From Uloborus plumipes (lineage: Eukaryota; Arthropoda; Arachnida; Araneae; Uloboridae), in contig JAXGGA010002942.1 of assembly GCA_038373865.1 (NCBI GenBank), positions 47,684-111,683 of the forward strand: a DNA stretch of 64,000 nt, read 5' to 3'. This document shows, piece by piece, positions 1-12,180 of the stretch. Under the pieces are notes generated by a model that had not been told where the DNA came from, searched no databases, and worked only from the letters and a program-made list of their open reading frames with translations. The translations under genes were made by a program, and so were the position numbers. Positions within the stretch are counted from its first letter, which is position 1. The number at the start of each line of letters is the position of its first letter.

Positions 1-850
1 TTTCGGCCCACCCTACCTTACACTACTATTAAAAAAATTGCATTTTGTAAAACGTGGATCAAAAATTAAGAATACGGAAAAGGAAATATCACCAGCCACC
101 GCGACAACAAAATTTTAACAATCGAACTGTATGGAAAAAAAAGAAGAGAAACATCGGAGGAGGAATTTAATTAAATTTAATTTTTCTAAAATCATCAAAA
201 AGCAGCATTTTGTTGAAACTTCAACGCAATTGCAGCAGATTAAGATATTGTCCAAACAATATTTGGACAATATCTCAAAACTCCACCAATGGTACCTTTT
301 CTGTACTATCCATCACTGAAATAAGAAAAAAAGTTTTCTTTTCGGCTCACCCTACCTTAAACTACTATTAAAAAACTGAATTTTGTAAAACGTGGATCAA
401 AAATAAAGAATACGGAAAAGGAAATATCACCAGCCACCGCGACAACAAAATCTATAACTGTCGAACTGTACGGAAAAAAAAGAAGAGAAACATCAGAGGA
501 GGAATTTAATTAAATTTAATTTTTCTAAAATCATCAAAAAGCAGCATTTTGCTGAAACTTCAACGCAATTGCAGCAGCTTAAGATATTGTCCAAACAATA
601 TTTGGACAATATCTCAAAACTCCACCAATGGTACGTTTTCTGTACTACCCATCACTGAAATAAGAAAAAAAGTTTTCTTTTCGGCTCACCCTACCTTACA
701 CTACTATTAAAAAACTGAATTTTATAAAACGTGGATCAAAAATAAAGAATACGGAAAAGGAAATATCACCAGCCACCGCGACAACAAAATCTATAACTAT
801 CGAACTGTACAGAAAAAAAAAAGAGAGAGGAGAAACATCAGAGGAGGAAG
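1..850. repeat. Tandem ~339 bp repeat, about 2.5 units, continuing off the left edge
   Basis: Units begin with TTTCGGC(C/T)CACCCTACCTT at 1, 340 and 679 and are about 95% identical to each other. The third unit stops matching near 847. Each complete unit carries a perfect 13 bp stem hairpin, GATATTGTCCAAA and its complement with a 5 nt loop, at 244-274 and 583-613. A 62-codon ORF at 131-319 lies inside the repeat but is not conserved as an ORF between units, so I do not call it a gene. Confidence 0.9.
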
Positions 851-860
851 CTTCCTCCTC
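840..860. repeat. Perfect 20 bp palindrome at the end of the tandem array
   Basis: GAGGAGGAAGCTTCCTCCTC at 841-860 is self-complementary. It sits where the third repeat unit diverges from units 1 and 2: the shared CAGAGGAGGAA continues into a mirror image instead of the AT-rich unit sequence. It looks like a rearrangement junction. Confidence 0.75.
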
Positions 861-1485
861 TGCAGTGACCGAAACGTAAATCACGCATCGGGCCGAAGGG
901 GGGAACATTTCAAGATTAACCGTCTCGGACAGCTGGCAGCAGTAAGTTCTGAAAAGGTGTGGACATCGGAGAAAGTGAAACGAGATATGAGACCAGAAAA
1001 ACGGAAAAACAGTTTGGACGAAGAAGAATGAAGAAAAAAAGTGGAAGGAAGAGAGGGAAGAAAAAAAAGTGAGTGAGAGAGAAGGTTCGGCAAGTCATGC
1101 GGATCGTTTCGGATCGTTCAAGATGTACTGGACGGAGAAAAAAGAGGAAAACAGCGGACTTCATGCGGAACTGGCTAAGCTTGACCTACATTGTGAAGAT
1201 GCTATGAGGTAGTTCGGTTCTCTGTTTTAGTTAAAGGAATTTCTGGAGAAAAAACTGATAGTGTTAAAGGCGAAATTTTTCTCCACGGTTGTCAAACCTG
1301 ACTCAGTTGTTTAGTTAGTTTTTCTCGCAAAAATGCGACTTTATATCAGATAGAAATGTGCCTAAAGAGAGAAAAAAAGCATTGTAAATTTTTAACAGGT
1401 TTTTTGTTCTAAATCAAGTTAGGTGTTTCTTTTATGTAGCGTAAATAGTTATTTTTTAACAGCAGAAATTTTCAATTTTTAATAT
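861..1485. other. Gene-free stretch with a polypurine tract
   Basis: No coding signal is seen. Positions about 1015-1085 are almost entirely A and G on the plus strand, a run that can form triplex or other unusual structures. The remainder is ordinary AT-rich DNA. Confidence 0.6.
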
Positions 1486-1655
1486 AGTCAAACCTCGTTA
1501 TTTCGATCACGCAAAAAACAAATTACTGCTAAAACGAATTGCAATTCCGATGCCCGTCTTCCTGTTTGTCGTGCATTGATCTTCGGATAAAAGGAACTAC
1601 GGTTAAAGCGAATTGATTTCAATGCTCCTTTGGAGCGGAAATTTAATTTCAATTT
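1486..1655. mobile_element. Fragment of a pogo/Tigger-like element (one terminus)
   Basis: TCAAACCTCGTTATTTCGA, preceded by TA, resembles the end of pogo/Tigger elements, and 'GCGAATTG'-type subterminal motifs follow. No matching opposite terminus was found, so this is a degraded fragment. Confidence 0.35.
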
Positions 1656-4094
1656 CAATTCCTTTTCGACTCGTAACGCTGATCTTCTCTATCAATGCAA
1701 TAACTTGTATATGTTTATAACGTAGCTTTCTAATTCGAAGCTGTGCGGCAATTAAGTATCTAAAGATAAAGAACTGACAAATATTGTGTTGTATGTATTT
1801 GAGTAGTATTCAGGAAAGTTACTGGAAAATCATCGTTGCAGTGCATTTTTTCTTTCTTTTTTTTTCTTTTTTTGTTTTGCATATCTGATTAACAGACGTG
1901 ACACGTTAAACGTTCTAGAAAATTTTTGCAATAAAGACGGATTAGTGATATTTATAATTATATTTTGGATGATGTCAGAAAATTTAAAACTTTAATATAC
2001 CAATAAATAAAAAGTTCCGAATCACACAAAAATGGGTAAGGGAACTCAAGCTTCTTTATTAATATTCTGCGTGTGGTAGAATAAGAGAAAAATATGTTTA
2101 GAATATTATAGTAAATCTAAAATTGCATAAAAAGAGAAATTCAAAGGCTGAAATGAATATAAGTGATTATTAGAAATGGATAAATATGTAAGAAGTATAA
2201 TTATTTGATTTTTATCAGTATTCATACAAAAGATTCCCCTCTTATGAAATTCATATAGTAAATTGTAACCACTATGCAATCATTTATTCTCTGATAGTTG
2301 TTAACGGTAAAATTAAATGATAGTCTAGCATATGACTTTATACTGTTGTAAAATCATTCGTCAATGTTTAACTTCTAATAAAAGAAATGCAAGCGGAAGC
2401 AAATTTTATTCAAAAAAGAGAGAGAGAAAGAAAAAAAAAGAAACGTTGAGGCAAGAACATGATATTATTATTATTTGATTACTGTTAAAAGCTGAAGAGG
2501 TTTGAACAAAAAGAACATCACATGTGAGAGAAAAACAAAACAGATTTCCGAGTTTCAATTTTCTGTTTACATGCATTAAGATAATAATAACAATTTCAAA
2601 GAATTTTTTTTTTCCTTTTTCCGCTCAAGATCTGCGAACAGCTGCTTCCTTTTACAGATTTAAAACTAAAAAAAAAAAAGAATAAAAAAAAATCAAGTAA
2701 TAATAGCAGATCATGAAAACCAACAAAAATATTCACCGCAAGTGTAAAAAATGATATGACCGAAGTAGACAATGTCTATTTTTGAGACAAATCTTGCAAA
2801 AAGCGAAACAACTAAAACAAAAATCAAAAAGCGAGCGAACTTGCTTTCGTACTTATTTATTCATTTCGCCCGCTCTGTGGTTAGCGAGCCCAGTCCATCA
2901 ACCGCAGAGTTTCTCTGCTTATTCATTTCTTTTTTTCGCGATGTAGCATGTATGGAGGAAAAGCTCAGAGAGTTAATCATATGCTATTACTCTACGACGG
3001 CTACCGCCACTCGAGGCACACCAAAACAAGTACGGACATAAAAGAAAAGGGCCAAAATAAAAAAGAAAAAAAAAAAAGCAGAAGAAAGCGCGCGAGAAAT
3101 CGACTTGAGAGCGAAGTGACTTTTAAGAAATTAAAAGAAAAAAGAAAGAGAAATCACATTGGTAGCGCAGGAAAATGTGCTCCATTTTACGAAATGTATG
3201 TGAAGTTTCACAAGACTTTAGATACCAGTTTGGGATAGTGCGGAGATTTTGAAAGAGCAAAAAGGTTTGACAACTGAGGAATATGTTAGGCATGGCATGC
3301 TTTTCTCGTCATAGCAAGCGATGACATTTCGTTACTGGTGCGAAATTCCGGCAACTACTTATAATATGTTTCAGATACTCTGGAGGGTTTTCGCGGTTTC
3401 AGATAAATGTGTAGTGTAGTTTTTGACGAAATACCATCAACAGCACTTCACATTTATCATGCTTTTTTCTTTCAGATATTTTGGAGAACGTTGGTGATTT
3501 TATTATAAATTGGCATGCTACTGATTTGAAAACTATTATATTGCCACTCCTCGGAAAAACGGAGACAAGAAAAAATTGACATTTTTTTCCACACATTGCA
3601 GCGCATGCATTTCCATAAACTAGTTATTTGAAAGGGTTAATAACAATTTTTTTTTTTTTTTTTTTTTGCATAAGAAATCAGAAACATATGCGATTTCTTA
3701 AGCAAAACACTATGATTCATAAACTTTTTAACGTATTGCTTTTTCATGTTGTTGTTTCTTATCCTCTTAAAGGATCTGACATAAGTCAAATCAACTACAT
3801 TGAGCTGTTAACTGTCAAAAATTCAATTACTACAGTTGTTAAGTCCGCTCATGAAAGTCCTCTTCATCCCAAAATGGACTCAGGACTGGCTGGATGTGAC
3901 CGAAATTTTTTACAAGTGGGGAAGAAAAAATTACCACCCTTAAATGAGAGACATCTAGGTGGCCACTCAATTTATTTTTTATGAAATATTAAATTAGATA
4001 TTATGCTGTCACAAATCAATAATTAAAAAATTAATGCTTTGTATAGTTGAAATACAAAAGGATAGAAATGTAATATGATCAAAAAATGTGCTAG
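1656..4094. other. Gene-free AT-rich stretch
   Basis: I see no conserved coding sequence. It contains A-rich low-complexity patches, a T(21) run at 3647-3667, and a weak hairpin at about 2874-2910 (CTCTGTGGTT against AACCGCAGAG). Short ORFs at 2772-3238 and 3628-3984 have biased composition and no recognisable domain. Confidence 0.6.
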
Positions 4095-4097
4095 GTA

Positions 4098-4324
4098 CCG
4101 TAAAGTCGGGTTACTTGGACCCACAAGGAGGTTACTTGAGCCCACAGTAAAATGATAAAATCTGGGTTTGGTACTAGCGTTAGAGACTGCAGAGTGCTTC
4201 TACCTTGCGGAGAAACGAGGAACTACGTGCAGTCTTTAACTAGTAAGTACCAAACCTAGATTTTATCATTTTACTGTAATGGGCTCAAGTAACCCCCTAG
4301 GGTCCAAGTAACCCGACTTTACGG
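4098..4324. mobile_element. Foldback MITE, ~227 bp near-complete palindrome with TA duplications
   Basis: The two halves are inverted copies of about 105 bp each, starting CCGTAAAGTCGGGTTACTTG and ending in the complement of this. A short non-palindromic centre lies near 4205-4225. TA flanks both sides (4096-4097 and 4325-4326), which suits a Tc1/mariner-type or other TA-targeting non-autonomous element. Left and right arms differ by only a few substitutions and small indels. It has no coding capacity. Confidence 0.8.
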
Positions 4325-4327
4325 TAC

Positions 4328-5025
4328 GTAAAGATAAATCAGTATATATAAGTTAAAAAAACAAATACGTATGTGTAAATTCAGTAATCATAAACTTATA
4401 ATTATACTACTTTATAAATTAAAAAGCATGTCTCTGTATGTCAATATTTTAAGCAGAAATTAGACCATCCGACTTTTTTTTTTTAATTTGAGAAAAAATG
4501 CTTCGGAATGTAAAAAGACTGAATACCTAACTATGTTTTCATAGTTTTAAAAAAATCGCTAATTTATATACAATACCTCATAGCTTATAGTCCTCAATTC
4601 TTTTAAGTATTTTATTGTAATCAAAACGCTTTTTAAGAGGTATATTTGAAAATTGAAAACAACATGCTTGTATTACACGGAGTGCGTAAATAACATAAAA
4701 ATCATTTTTTTACAATTTTCGAGGAACGATGAGTGCAGCGAAGCGTTTCACTCGTACTTATTTCTGAAACAAAGAAAACTTTTTCATGGACTTTTCTGCT
4801 CCCGTGTCATATCTACAAGGGAATGATTACAGACTCATACAAAATAACCACTATGCTCACACACGAGCAGCTACCTGTACCTACTAGTTGACTGTAATTA
4901 GGGGCTCATACAGACATCGAGATCATTGCAAGCAGCTGATGTTTTCCGCATTTTCCCCTACTGACCCGCCCTCACATGAATAGGCTAATGATGACATGTG
5001 TGCCTCACCGCTTATTGAGCTCGTC
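4328..5025. other. Gene-free stretch
   Basis: The first part is AT-rich and featureless. About 4720-5020 is more complex and less AT-rich, with TAATGATGACAT and other homeodomain-like sites, so it could be a short conserved non-coding element, but nothing decisive is visible. Confidence 0.4.
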
Positions 5026-5029
5026 ACTT

Positions 5030-5400
5030 TTTTTTCCCCCGCCAGCTACATGGCACGGACTTTTGTTTCTGCCCCAGGTTAAGAGCCTTGATGCATTGTG
5101 TTTTCAAAAATAGAGATTTTTCACCAGTTATAAATTTGCTAGAAAAATTAAAACTGTGTAGTTTAGTTTTCACCCGTTATAAATTTGGTAGAAAAATTTA
5201 AATTGTGTAGTACAGTCTTTTTTCCCGCCAGCTACATGGCCGGACTTTTGTTTCTGTTCCAGGTTAAGTGCTTTGATGGATTTTGTTTTCAAAAATAGAG
5301 ATTTTTCGCCCGTTATAAATTTGGTAGAAAAATTAAAACTGTGTAGTACAGTTTTCACCCGTTATAAATTTGGTAGAAAAATTTAAATTGTGTAGTACAG
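5030..5400. repeat. Tandem repeat of ~187 bp (two units) with inner ~55 bp duplications
   Basis: CCGCCAGCTACATGG occurs at about 5040 and 5226, followed in both by a matching ~150 bp stretch. Within each unit the motif TTATAAATTTGGTAGAAAAA is itself duplicated. The array thus has a two-level structure. The 62-codon minus-strand ORF at 5170-5358 repeats the same peptide twice and is a by-product of the repeat. Confidence 0.85.
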
Positions 5401-6070
5401 TAGGGTGGTCCAAAAGCAAAAATTTTGGAAGTCGCATTTGTATTTTCCACAGGCCTAACCTTGTTCCTTATAGTATGATAGAGTTAAGGGAGAAAATATG
5501 TAAATTGGTGAATATTTAGGAGTCGCAAACAAACAAATGGGTTGATTTAACATGCGAAAAGTGGAGTCTTATTTTTTTTTCTAAAAGCCCAATATTTTGA
5601 TGACCAACTTTAAGACCAACTTTTTTCTAATGATATGCATAAGCGCAGAAAAAATTGTGGAAAACGCGTTTTACATTTACATACAATCTTCATATTACTA
5701 CTTTCTGAACTGAAAACACTATATACAACATTTTCTTCCTGTTTACTAAAATTTATTAACATTATTCACTATCAGCGTCACCTTCATTGGGATTGAACAT
5801 TTTTTTTTAGTTTAGTAGAGCTAATAGAAAAAGATCCTCAAGATATCTCTCAAAAAATGTAGTTAATTGAAATCATTGTTAATTGTAAACGGGGGTCTTT
5901 TATAAATAAGCAAATAAAGGTTAAAAACTTCCAATTTTTCGAGACCCCTAAATGTCCTTAGAATTAATCCAAATTTTGGGTTAGCAATTCATTTTGCCTC
6001 GTGGAACAAGGGAAACAAATGTGGAGATACATCTTTAACTATTTTTTTCATATCATTTTGGATCATCCTA
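5401..6070. other. Gene-free stretch with a possible transposon terminus
   Basis: CAGTAGGGTGGTCCAAAAGC at about 5398-5417 resembles the inverted terminus of a DNA transposon, but no complementary end was found nearby. The rest is AT-rich DNA with no gene. Confidence 0.35.
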
Positions 6071-6074
6071 CCGT

Positions 6075-6238
6075 ACAATTAAAAATAAGGTTCAATGTTT
6101 CTTCAAGAAATGAGTTAAATCTACCAAAAGCTAGGTACGACCATTTTATTGGTAAGCCAATAAGTTGGTTGCAACCAAATTGTCCTCGATTTAACCATTT
6201 TTTTGGCGAAACGTTAAATTTAAAGTTAAGGAGTGCAG
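6075..6238. repeat. Degenerate inverted repeat centred near 6155
   Basis: Both strands translate to related peptides: xFNVSxxxxLN near the start, then an IGxPIxW core, then RFNxFxxETLNL. This means the DNA is an imperfect palindrome with arms of about 75 bp. The centre is a clean hairpin, TTATTGG-TAAG-CCAATAA (6146-6163), followed by TTGGTTGCAACCAA. It is best read as an old foldback element, not a protein gene. Confidence 0.65.
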
Positions 6239-6239
6239 A

Positions 6240-7256
6240 TGCGTCATAATATTTGTTTTCTAGCTCCTCCATTCGAGCAAGAGTCAAAAGAATTAAAATT
6301 TGCATTAAGGACCAAAATCAGAGTTTCAACGAATAAAATACGATTTTCTTCGTGCTCATACCAATGCTCCAAATGAAGAAGTTATTTAATTCCTGAAGAT
6401 TAAATGTTTGAAAGTTTATGCAAATAGAGGTTCTTTCAAGCGATGTCGCAAACTATTCTTGGTGAAAGAGATATTTCAATGGTGTAAGAAAAAGTGCTTC
6501 AGTGAAATGAATTAACTTAGAGGAGAAAAAAATAAAATAAAATGTACATAACTCTTCTTTAAAACGTTTCTTCCACAATTCTTGCAAAACTGCACGTATT
6601 TTCAATATTCTACACAGAAAATGGTAGGCAGTTAAAAATTCCTTTCCGTATAAGGTATTTAATGGTACCAAGAATTCAATTTAAAAAATAAATAAATAAA
6701 TAAAACAAAAAAATGGGAACTGAAGTGGTTTATATCCTCTAAATCCATAATAACTACAAGGAAAATTTTGCGATTGATGTGATATATCACAAGTCAGTCA
6801 ACTCTTGTCAACAGTTTTACGTTTTATGAATGTTTTCTATTTTGAATTTACACTAATGATAACATTCCAAGAATTCAATTATCCATTTATTTCTTACATT
6901 GCATCACAGTAAGTATTCAATAAACTTATTGTGAAACTTTAATGCGTAGTGCTCTTTTCAAATATCTTCTCTTTGAAAATACCCGTGTTGATTCTTTTAT
7001 AAAGCCTCAAAGCGTTATTTAAGTTTAAAATTTGAACTATGAAAACACATTGTTATATTGCAAAGACAGGTATGCACACTTTCAGTATGGGAATAAAGTA
7101 CTACCTGTTGAAGATTTGAATTACAACGCTCTATTTTATTTAAAATAAAATAAACCAAAATTAATATAGGAAATATTGATTTAATTAAAAGTTATGCTTT
7201 ATTTAGTCATTCAGTATTCATATCTATCATTCAAAAAAGTATTATTATAATGAATA

Positions 7257-7287
<31 letters not shown>

Positions 7288-9180
7288 TATTTATTTTTAA
7301 AATTTGTTATAATTCTATGTAGATTTATCTTTAATAGTAGGAGGGCCCACCTACCCCCGAAAAAACTGACTGCGTTCTTGTAGTTACAAAACTGTAAAAT
7401 GAGGACATACAATGAACACCTAGGTGGAGAAACGCTACACTATTCATGCTAAAATTTTCATGACTATGTCATTAACAATATATAAATCAACAAATTCATC
7501 CAACGAAAATATCACATTATAAAATTTTTCAAGAAAAGCGGATATTGAAACACTAATTCTCCTAGGTCATTGATCTGTTTAAACGTTCAAAATAGTTAAT
7601 ACTCCTACATTTCACTTTTTTTAAACTCCTGACCTTAATTTCAGCATTCGATTTCTTGTAAATCAGGAAGTTGTATTGTATTGAAATAAAAGAAAGACAA
7701 AACTAAAACCTCGACTAAAGTATAAAAAGAAGATGACATACAATACAACTGCAGACAATATGCTCGCCAACGTTATCCTGCTGATATCATTAGATCATTA
7801 CGTGGAAGAAGAGATTCATCAGAAAATGAGTCTAGCTTAAGATTTCAGGAGCAATGAAACACAATTTCAGTTTTTTGTGTTTGTACTGAAATGTCCTAAG
7901 ATTGAAATTTCTTCAAAATTTACAGCACTAGAAAAGAAATTTTGTTTACTTTATCCCTCATTTCTTCAATAACCTTTGAATAAAGGAATAATTTTCACTG
8001 GCCACCTAATGAGCAATAGGCCTGATGAAGTCGGTAGACCACCTACAATTCTGTAGTGCGTACTCATTCTCCTATGTGCAGAAGTTCCGTTTGTTCCTGT
8101 AACTGAATTCACAAACTAAGTTTTAAATTTTCTATGGAATATTTTTCGCTCCCATCGATTAAGGAAAGAGATCTACGTTTTAGGAGAAACACAAAAAAAT
8201 GAGAGAATTTTAGTATCTCAAAAAAAAAAAAGAAGTTTATTAAATAAGTAAAACAAGGAATTTATGAAACATCAATCGGAGAAAAATTATTTTAAATCCG
8301 TAACCCATAATTACTTAAAATATTTTGCTGTCAATACGAGTGCACGCTTATCAAACTTCAAACTCGAAGGGGGGGGGGCTTTGAAAGACATTTTTTCTGC
8401 GTTTTAATGGATAAAATTTTGAGAATATGTATTATAATAACATCATGGTGAAAAAGCAGTTTTGAAAGCGCTTTCTCTGTGTATTTAAATGTTGTAATAT
8501 AGTGATAATAGCACGAAAAAGGCAAATAAATCCTGTTTTGTAAAAATAGTAAAAATAAAGCCGGTTTCGTAATCCCCAAAAAATGTGCACAGATTGAATT
8601 CGTTTGTATTTAGAAATCATCATCCATGTTACAAAATATTATGTATTTTATTTTCGTAGTACAATCAAGAATTATCTGTTGGTCGAATTAAAACTGTTTT
8701 AAAATAGACAAAATAAAAATTTAAATATTGTTGTTTAACTGACATCGTCAAAAAAAATAAATAAATACTAATAATAATAATAGTAAAATCTTAAACAAAA
8801 CAAAATTATTTCCAATGACTTCAAGAGCATTTGTTCTTATGCACTAGATTGAAGCATGTCTTTTTTACTGCATTCATTTTCTTCAACTGCATTATTATTG
8901 CACATTTTTTTTTTTATTTCTCTTAATATTTTCTATTTAAAAATATTTATTTAAAAAACATTTACTCTACTCGACAGGATGTCATTTCTATTTTTTTACT
9001 GTGTGAAAAGGTATTTTGAAAAAATTTCTCTTGGTCTACATAGCTACAATTATTTTGAAAATGAGTTTTAATTTTTACAATTAAATATCGCTTCTCACTC
9101 TATATTCAAATGTCAAAAAACATAAAACCAATTTTGCATATTTTCTCCTCCTCATCCCTTCATCTCTTCAGCACCCCAAC
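6240..9180. other. Gene-free AT-rich stretch
   Basis: No gene is seen. An (ATT)n microsatellite lies at about 7255-7283, a G(10) run near 8370, and A/T homopolymers are frequent. Confidence 0.6.
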
Positions 9181-9184
9181 AACA

Positions 9185-9345
9185 TACTCACCTCCCTTCC
9201 AGAGTCGTGATTTGGAAGCACGTGACGAAATGACCTCACCCAGCGAAGGGCGAGTCTAATCGTCCGAAGGGAGGTACAGCAAGGTTGGTAAGGATAGGGG
9301 CAATGGGAGTCCGTATAAAGGATGCAATCACGACCGGGCTACCGA
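9185..9345. promoter_or_regulatory. Candidate conserved non-coding element
   Basis: This block is markedly less AT-rich than its surroundings. It contains CACGTGACG, TGACCTCA (a nuclear-receptor half-site with extension) and GGGCGAG, and no open coding frame. Its complexity inside a probable long Lim1 intron suggests an enhancer, but this is an inference from composition only. Confidence 0.3.
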
Positions 9346-12180
9346 GGTTTTATTTATTTATTTTTTATTTATCCACTTTTTTTTTTCCTAATCTTAGGTC
9401 ATGAACCTCGCGATCCACTACCGGTATCGCCTTCTTTTGTTTACCCACTGCGGAGATTTTCCTTTTGTTTGTTGAGATCTAAATAGTATTTTGATGTTGA
9501 GAAGGGACTTGGGGTATGCAATCAGTTGATATCGCTTGCCTCAACTGCATAATGAGGTCCGCTTAAAGAAATAGATGGTGGAAAAAAAAGACGAATTTTA
9601 ATTGCAACTGTTTAATTTCAGAGAGTTGGCATTTTTGGTTCGATTTATAAAATGTATTCCACTGCGCATAAATCGAAATATTTAGTTGTTTTGCATTTAA
9701 TTTCTTCTAAATTCATCCATTGTATTCTTTAATCCCTGTGCGCTCTTATTTCTCATTTTAAATACCTATTTATTTTTCAAATGTCTTGGTTTTTAACTGG
9801 GCATTGTTATCGTTTAAGGCTCATTTTCTGGAACATTTCTGATTTTGTTTTGAGAATCAGAAGATACAGGTCAGTCCAAAATTATTTACGGAACTACTTA
9901 AATTTAAATCACCATAATGAAGATACAGATTTTTGGGTTTGAATCAATATACCTTACTATTCTGCAACATGTCTGATCTCAACGTTTTTCGATTTGTAGT
10001 TAGGTTATCTTGAAAAGAAAAGGGGAGCTCAAAAAACTGTTTAATCGAAAACCACTTTACTAAATTTAGAACATTATGATTTGAAAATATAGCTACCATA
10101 GATCACAATAAACATTATTTAATAATAAGGGTGAAAAAAACTCAAAATAAATAAAGAGAGAGTGGGAGAGAGAGAGAGAGAGATCATACTGATATTTTGT
10201 TTTTAAGACCGATAAAATTTAAAAAGAAAAATTAAAGTAAGTTTGTCACTTAAGGAAATTGCACATTGAAAAACAAGATTTAGGTCTTAGCATTTGCTTC
10301 AAGCATTCTTCAAACATTTCCCCCAAGTTTATTTTCAAAATTTGGTTTAAAATTCAATACGTAATGAGCAACTTTTAGTTCATTAAAAGTTTTATAAAGC
10401 TGGAATAATGCATTGTATGCGTCTCAAAGAAGCGTTAAATATTCGATTTAAATCCATATCCAGTTAAAATGTCACTGCACTGTATAGTGAAAAGATGAAT
10501 ACTACTTTATACATACAAAAGTTTGGGACAAACGTATTCGAAAACAAAAGTTGTCAAAAAAAAAAAAAAATTGAAAATATTAAATGGTAATGTTGGTAAG
10601 AAACAGTTCTTTTCACAAAAAATTAAAAAAGAGAGTTCGTTGAAAAATTATGTTACTTCAAAAATAATTTATTAAAAAAGGAATAACGCATACAAAATGT
10701 GAAGTTGAAATGAAACCGACGAAAAAATATCAGGCATCAAAACAAAAATTTACATTAATACAAAACCGAGCATACCAATCTGAATTTCTGCCACTGCAGC
10801 ACAAATTTAGATTGTTCTTTTAATACTTATTTACTTATTGTATTTTATTTACTTATTTTTATATATTTATTTACTATATTTATTTACTTATTTGTTTTAT
10901 AGTACTAATAGATAAAAAGTATTTTGTTCGGGTTACAACGATAATACTAGGGGATTGTGTCACTCGTCAGAGGAAGCCAAAATTCAAAGATTTCCATTAA
11001 AATGCCAAAGAAAATTAATCTGACTGTAATGATAAAGGTACTATGTAGAGTAGACTAAGTATAATTAATGCTAACAGCACACGCTACACTAAATTTTTCA
11101 AAACTACAATTACAAAACTATTAATTTCGTACACTTAGTTGAAGAAAAGTATTAGCCGCCAACTCAATTAAATAAAGTGACGTATCAACTTGACTATTGC
11201 AGGTGGACTAAATGATGCTTTGAAGTAAAAATGTCTTGATTAGGATCTCCAGTAAGGAAAAAAAGAAAGGAAGGAGCAAAAGGTGGAAATAAAAGAATCA
11301 AAATCGATTTCAACTTAAAAGAAAGAGTTGTAAAACTACTTTGTAAAAGTCCTAAGCAGTTTCGTGAACGACCTGGGGCGGGGACCCTTTTTAACAGATA
11401 CACTATACAAACAATATATATGAAAATAATAAACCGACTTTTGATCCATAATTTTGTAACTGAATTAAATTGAAATTATCCAGCTATTTCCAAACAAATG
11501 GACATTCAAATAGCCATGCGTTGTGTGGGTGACAAACTCCAAGTAAAAAATAAGATCCCAAGAAAAAGTCCATAAATTGAAAAGTTTTTATTTTGACTCT
11601 TACTGCTGTTTTTACTGCTGAAGTTGACTGACGAATACTTTTCATAAAAACTTTTGCTTCTGAAGTGCCCGCTCTTTTCAAATGTAATTACCTAAAGCTG
11701 TTGTTATTCATAGTCGGTTAAATGCTATTGATATTTTTAAACCCCCACGTTGCGTGCAGTCAAAAAATTACACGAAACGAAAAATGAATTTTAAAAAAAA
11801 ACATGAAAATTGTTGAAATTCTCTTCCTTGGAAATTATCCATACTTTAAAAAATAAATTCAAAAGAAGAAAAATCACGCAATGCCCAGTCTTGCAGACGT
11901 TGACCCCGTTATAGAAATGTTATCCCTTTTCTCCATTTCGCCTTCGTCTTGATAATGCATTTGGAAATGCAGAGGAAAACTGCTGGAGGTTATGCAGTAA
12001 TTCATATAATTTTCGGAAGCCCGTCTATGTTTATGTCCCCGGACAAACAAACCATCAAGAAAATGGTCGAAAAGTTATTTCAAAAGGCCTCAAACCCACG
12101 CATGCGAAATTGTGAAGTACAAAGCAGGCAGGAAAGAACACCACAAACAACAGCAAGGAGCTAGGATGTAAATACTCAAA
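9346..12180. other. Gene-free AT-rich stretch
   Basis: Contains a (GA)n tract at about 10155-10183, an A(15) run near 10556, and simple ATTT-rich sequence at 10830-10900. Short ORFs at 11194-11681 (minus) and 11949-12164 (plus) show no recognisable domain. Confidence 0.55.

Noticed and set aside
131..319. Lys-rich 62-codon ORF in the left tandem array
   Set aside because: The frame is not kept in the second repeat unit, and composition explains it.
6001..6305. Two overlapping ORFs on opposite strands with similar peptides
   Set aside because: The similarity comes from an inverted repeat in the DNA, not from two genes.
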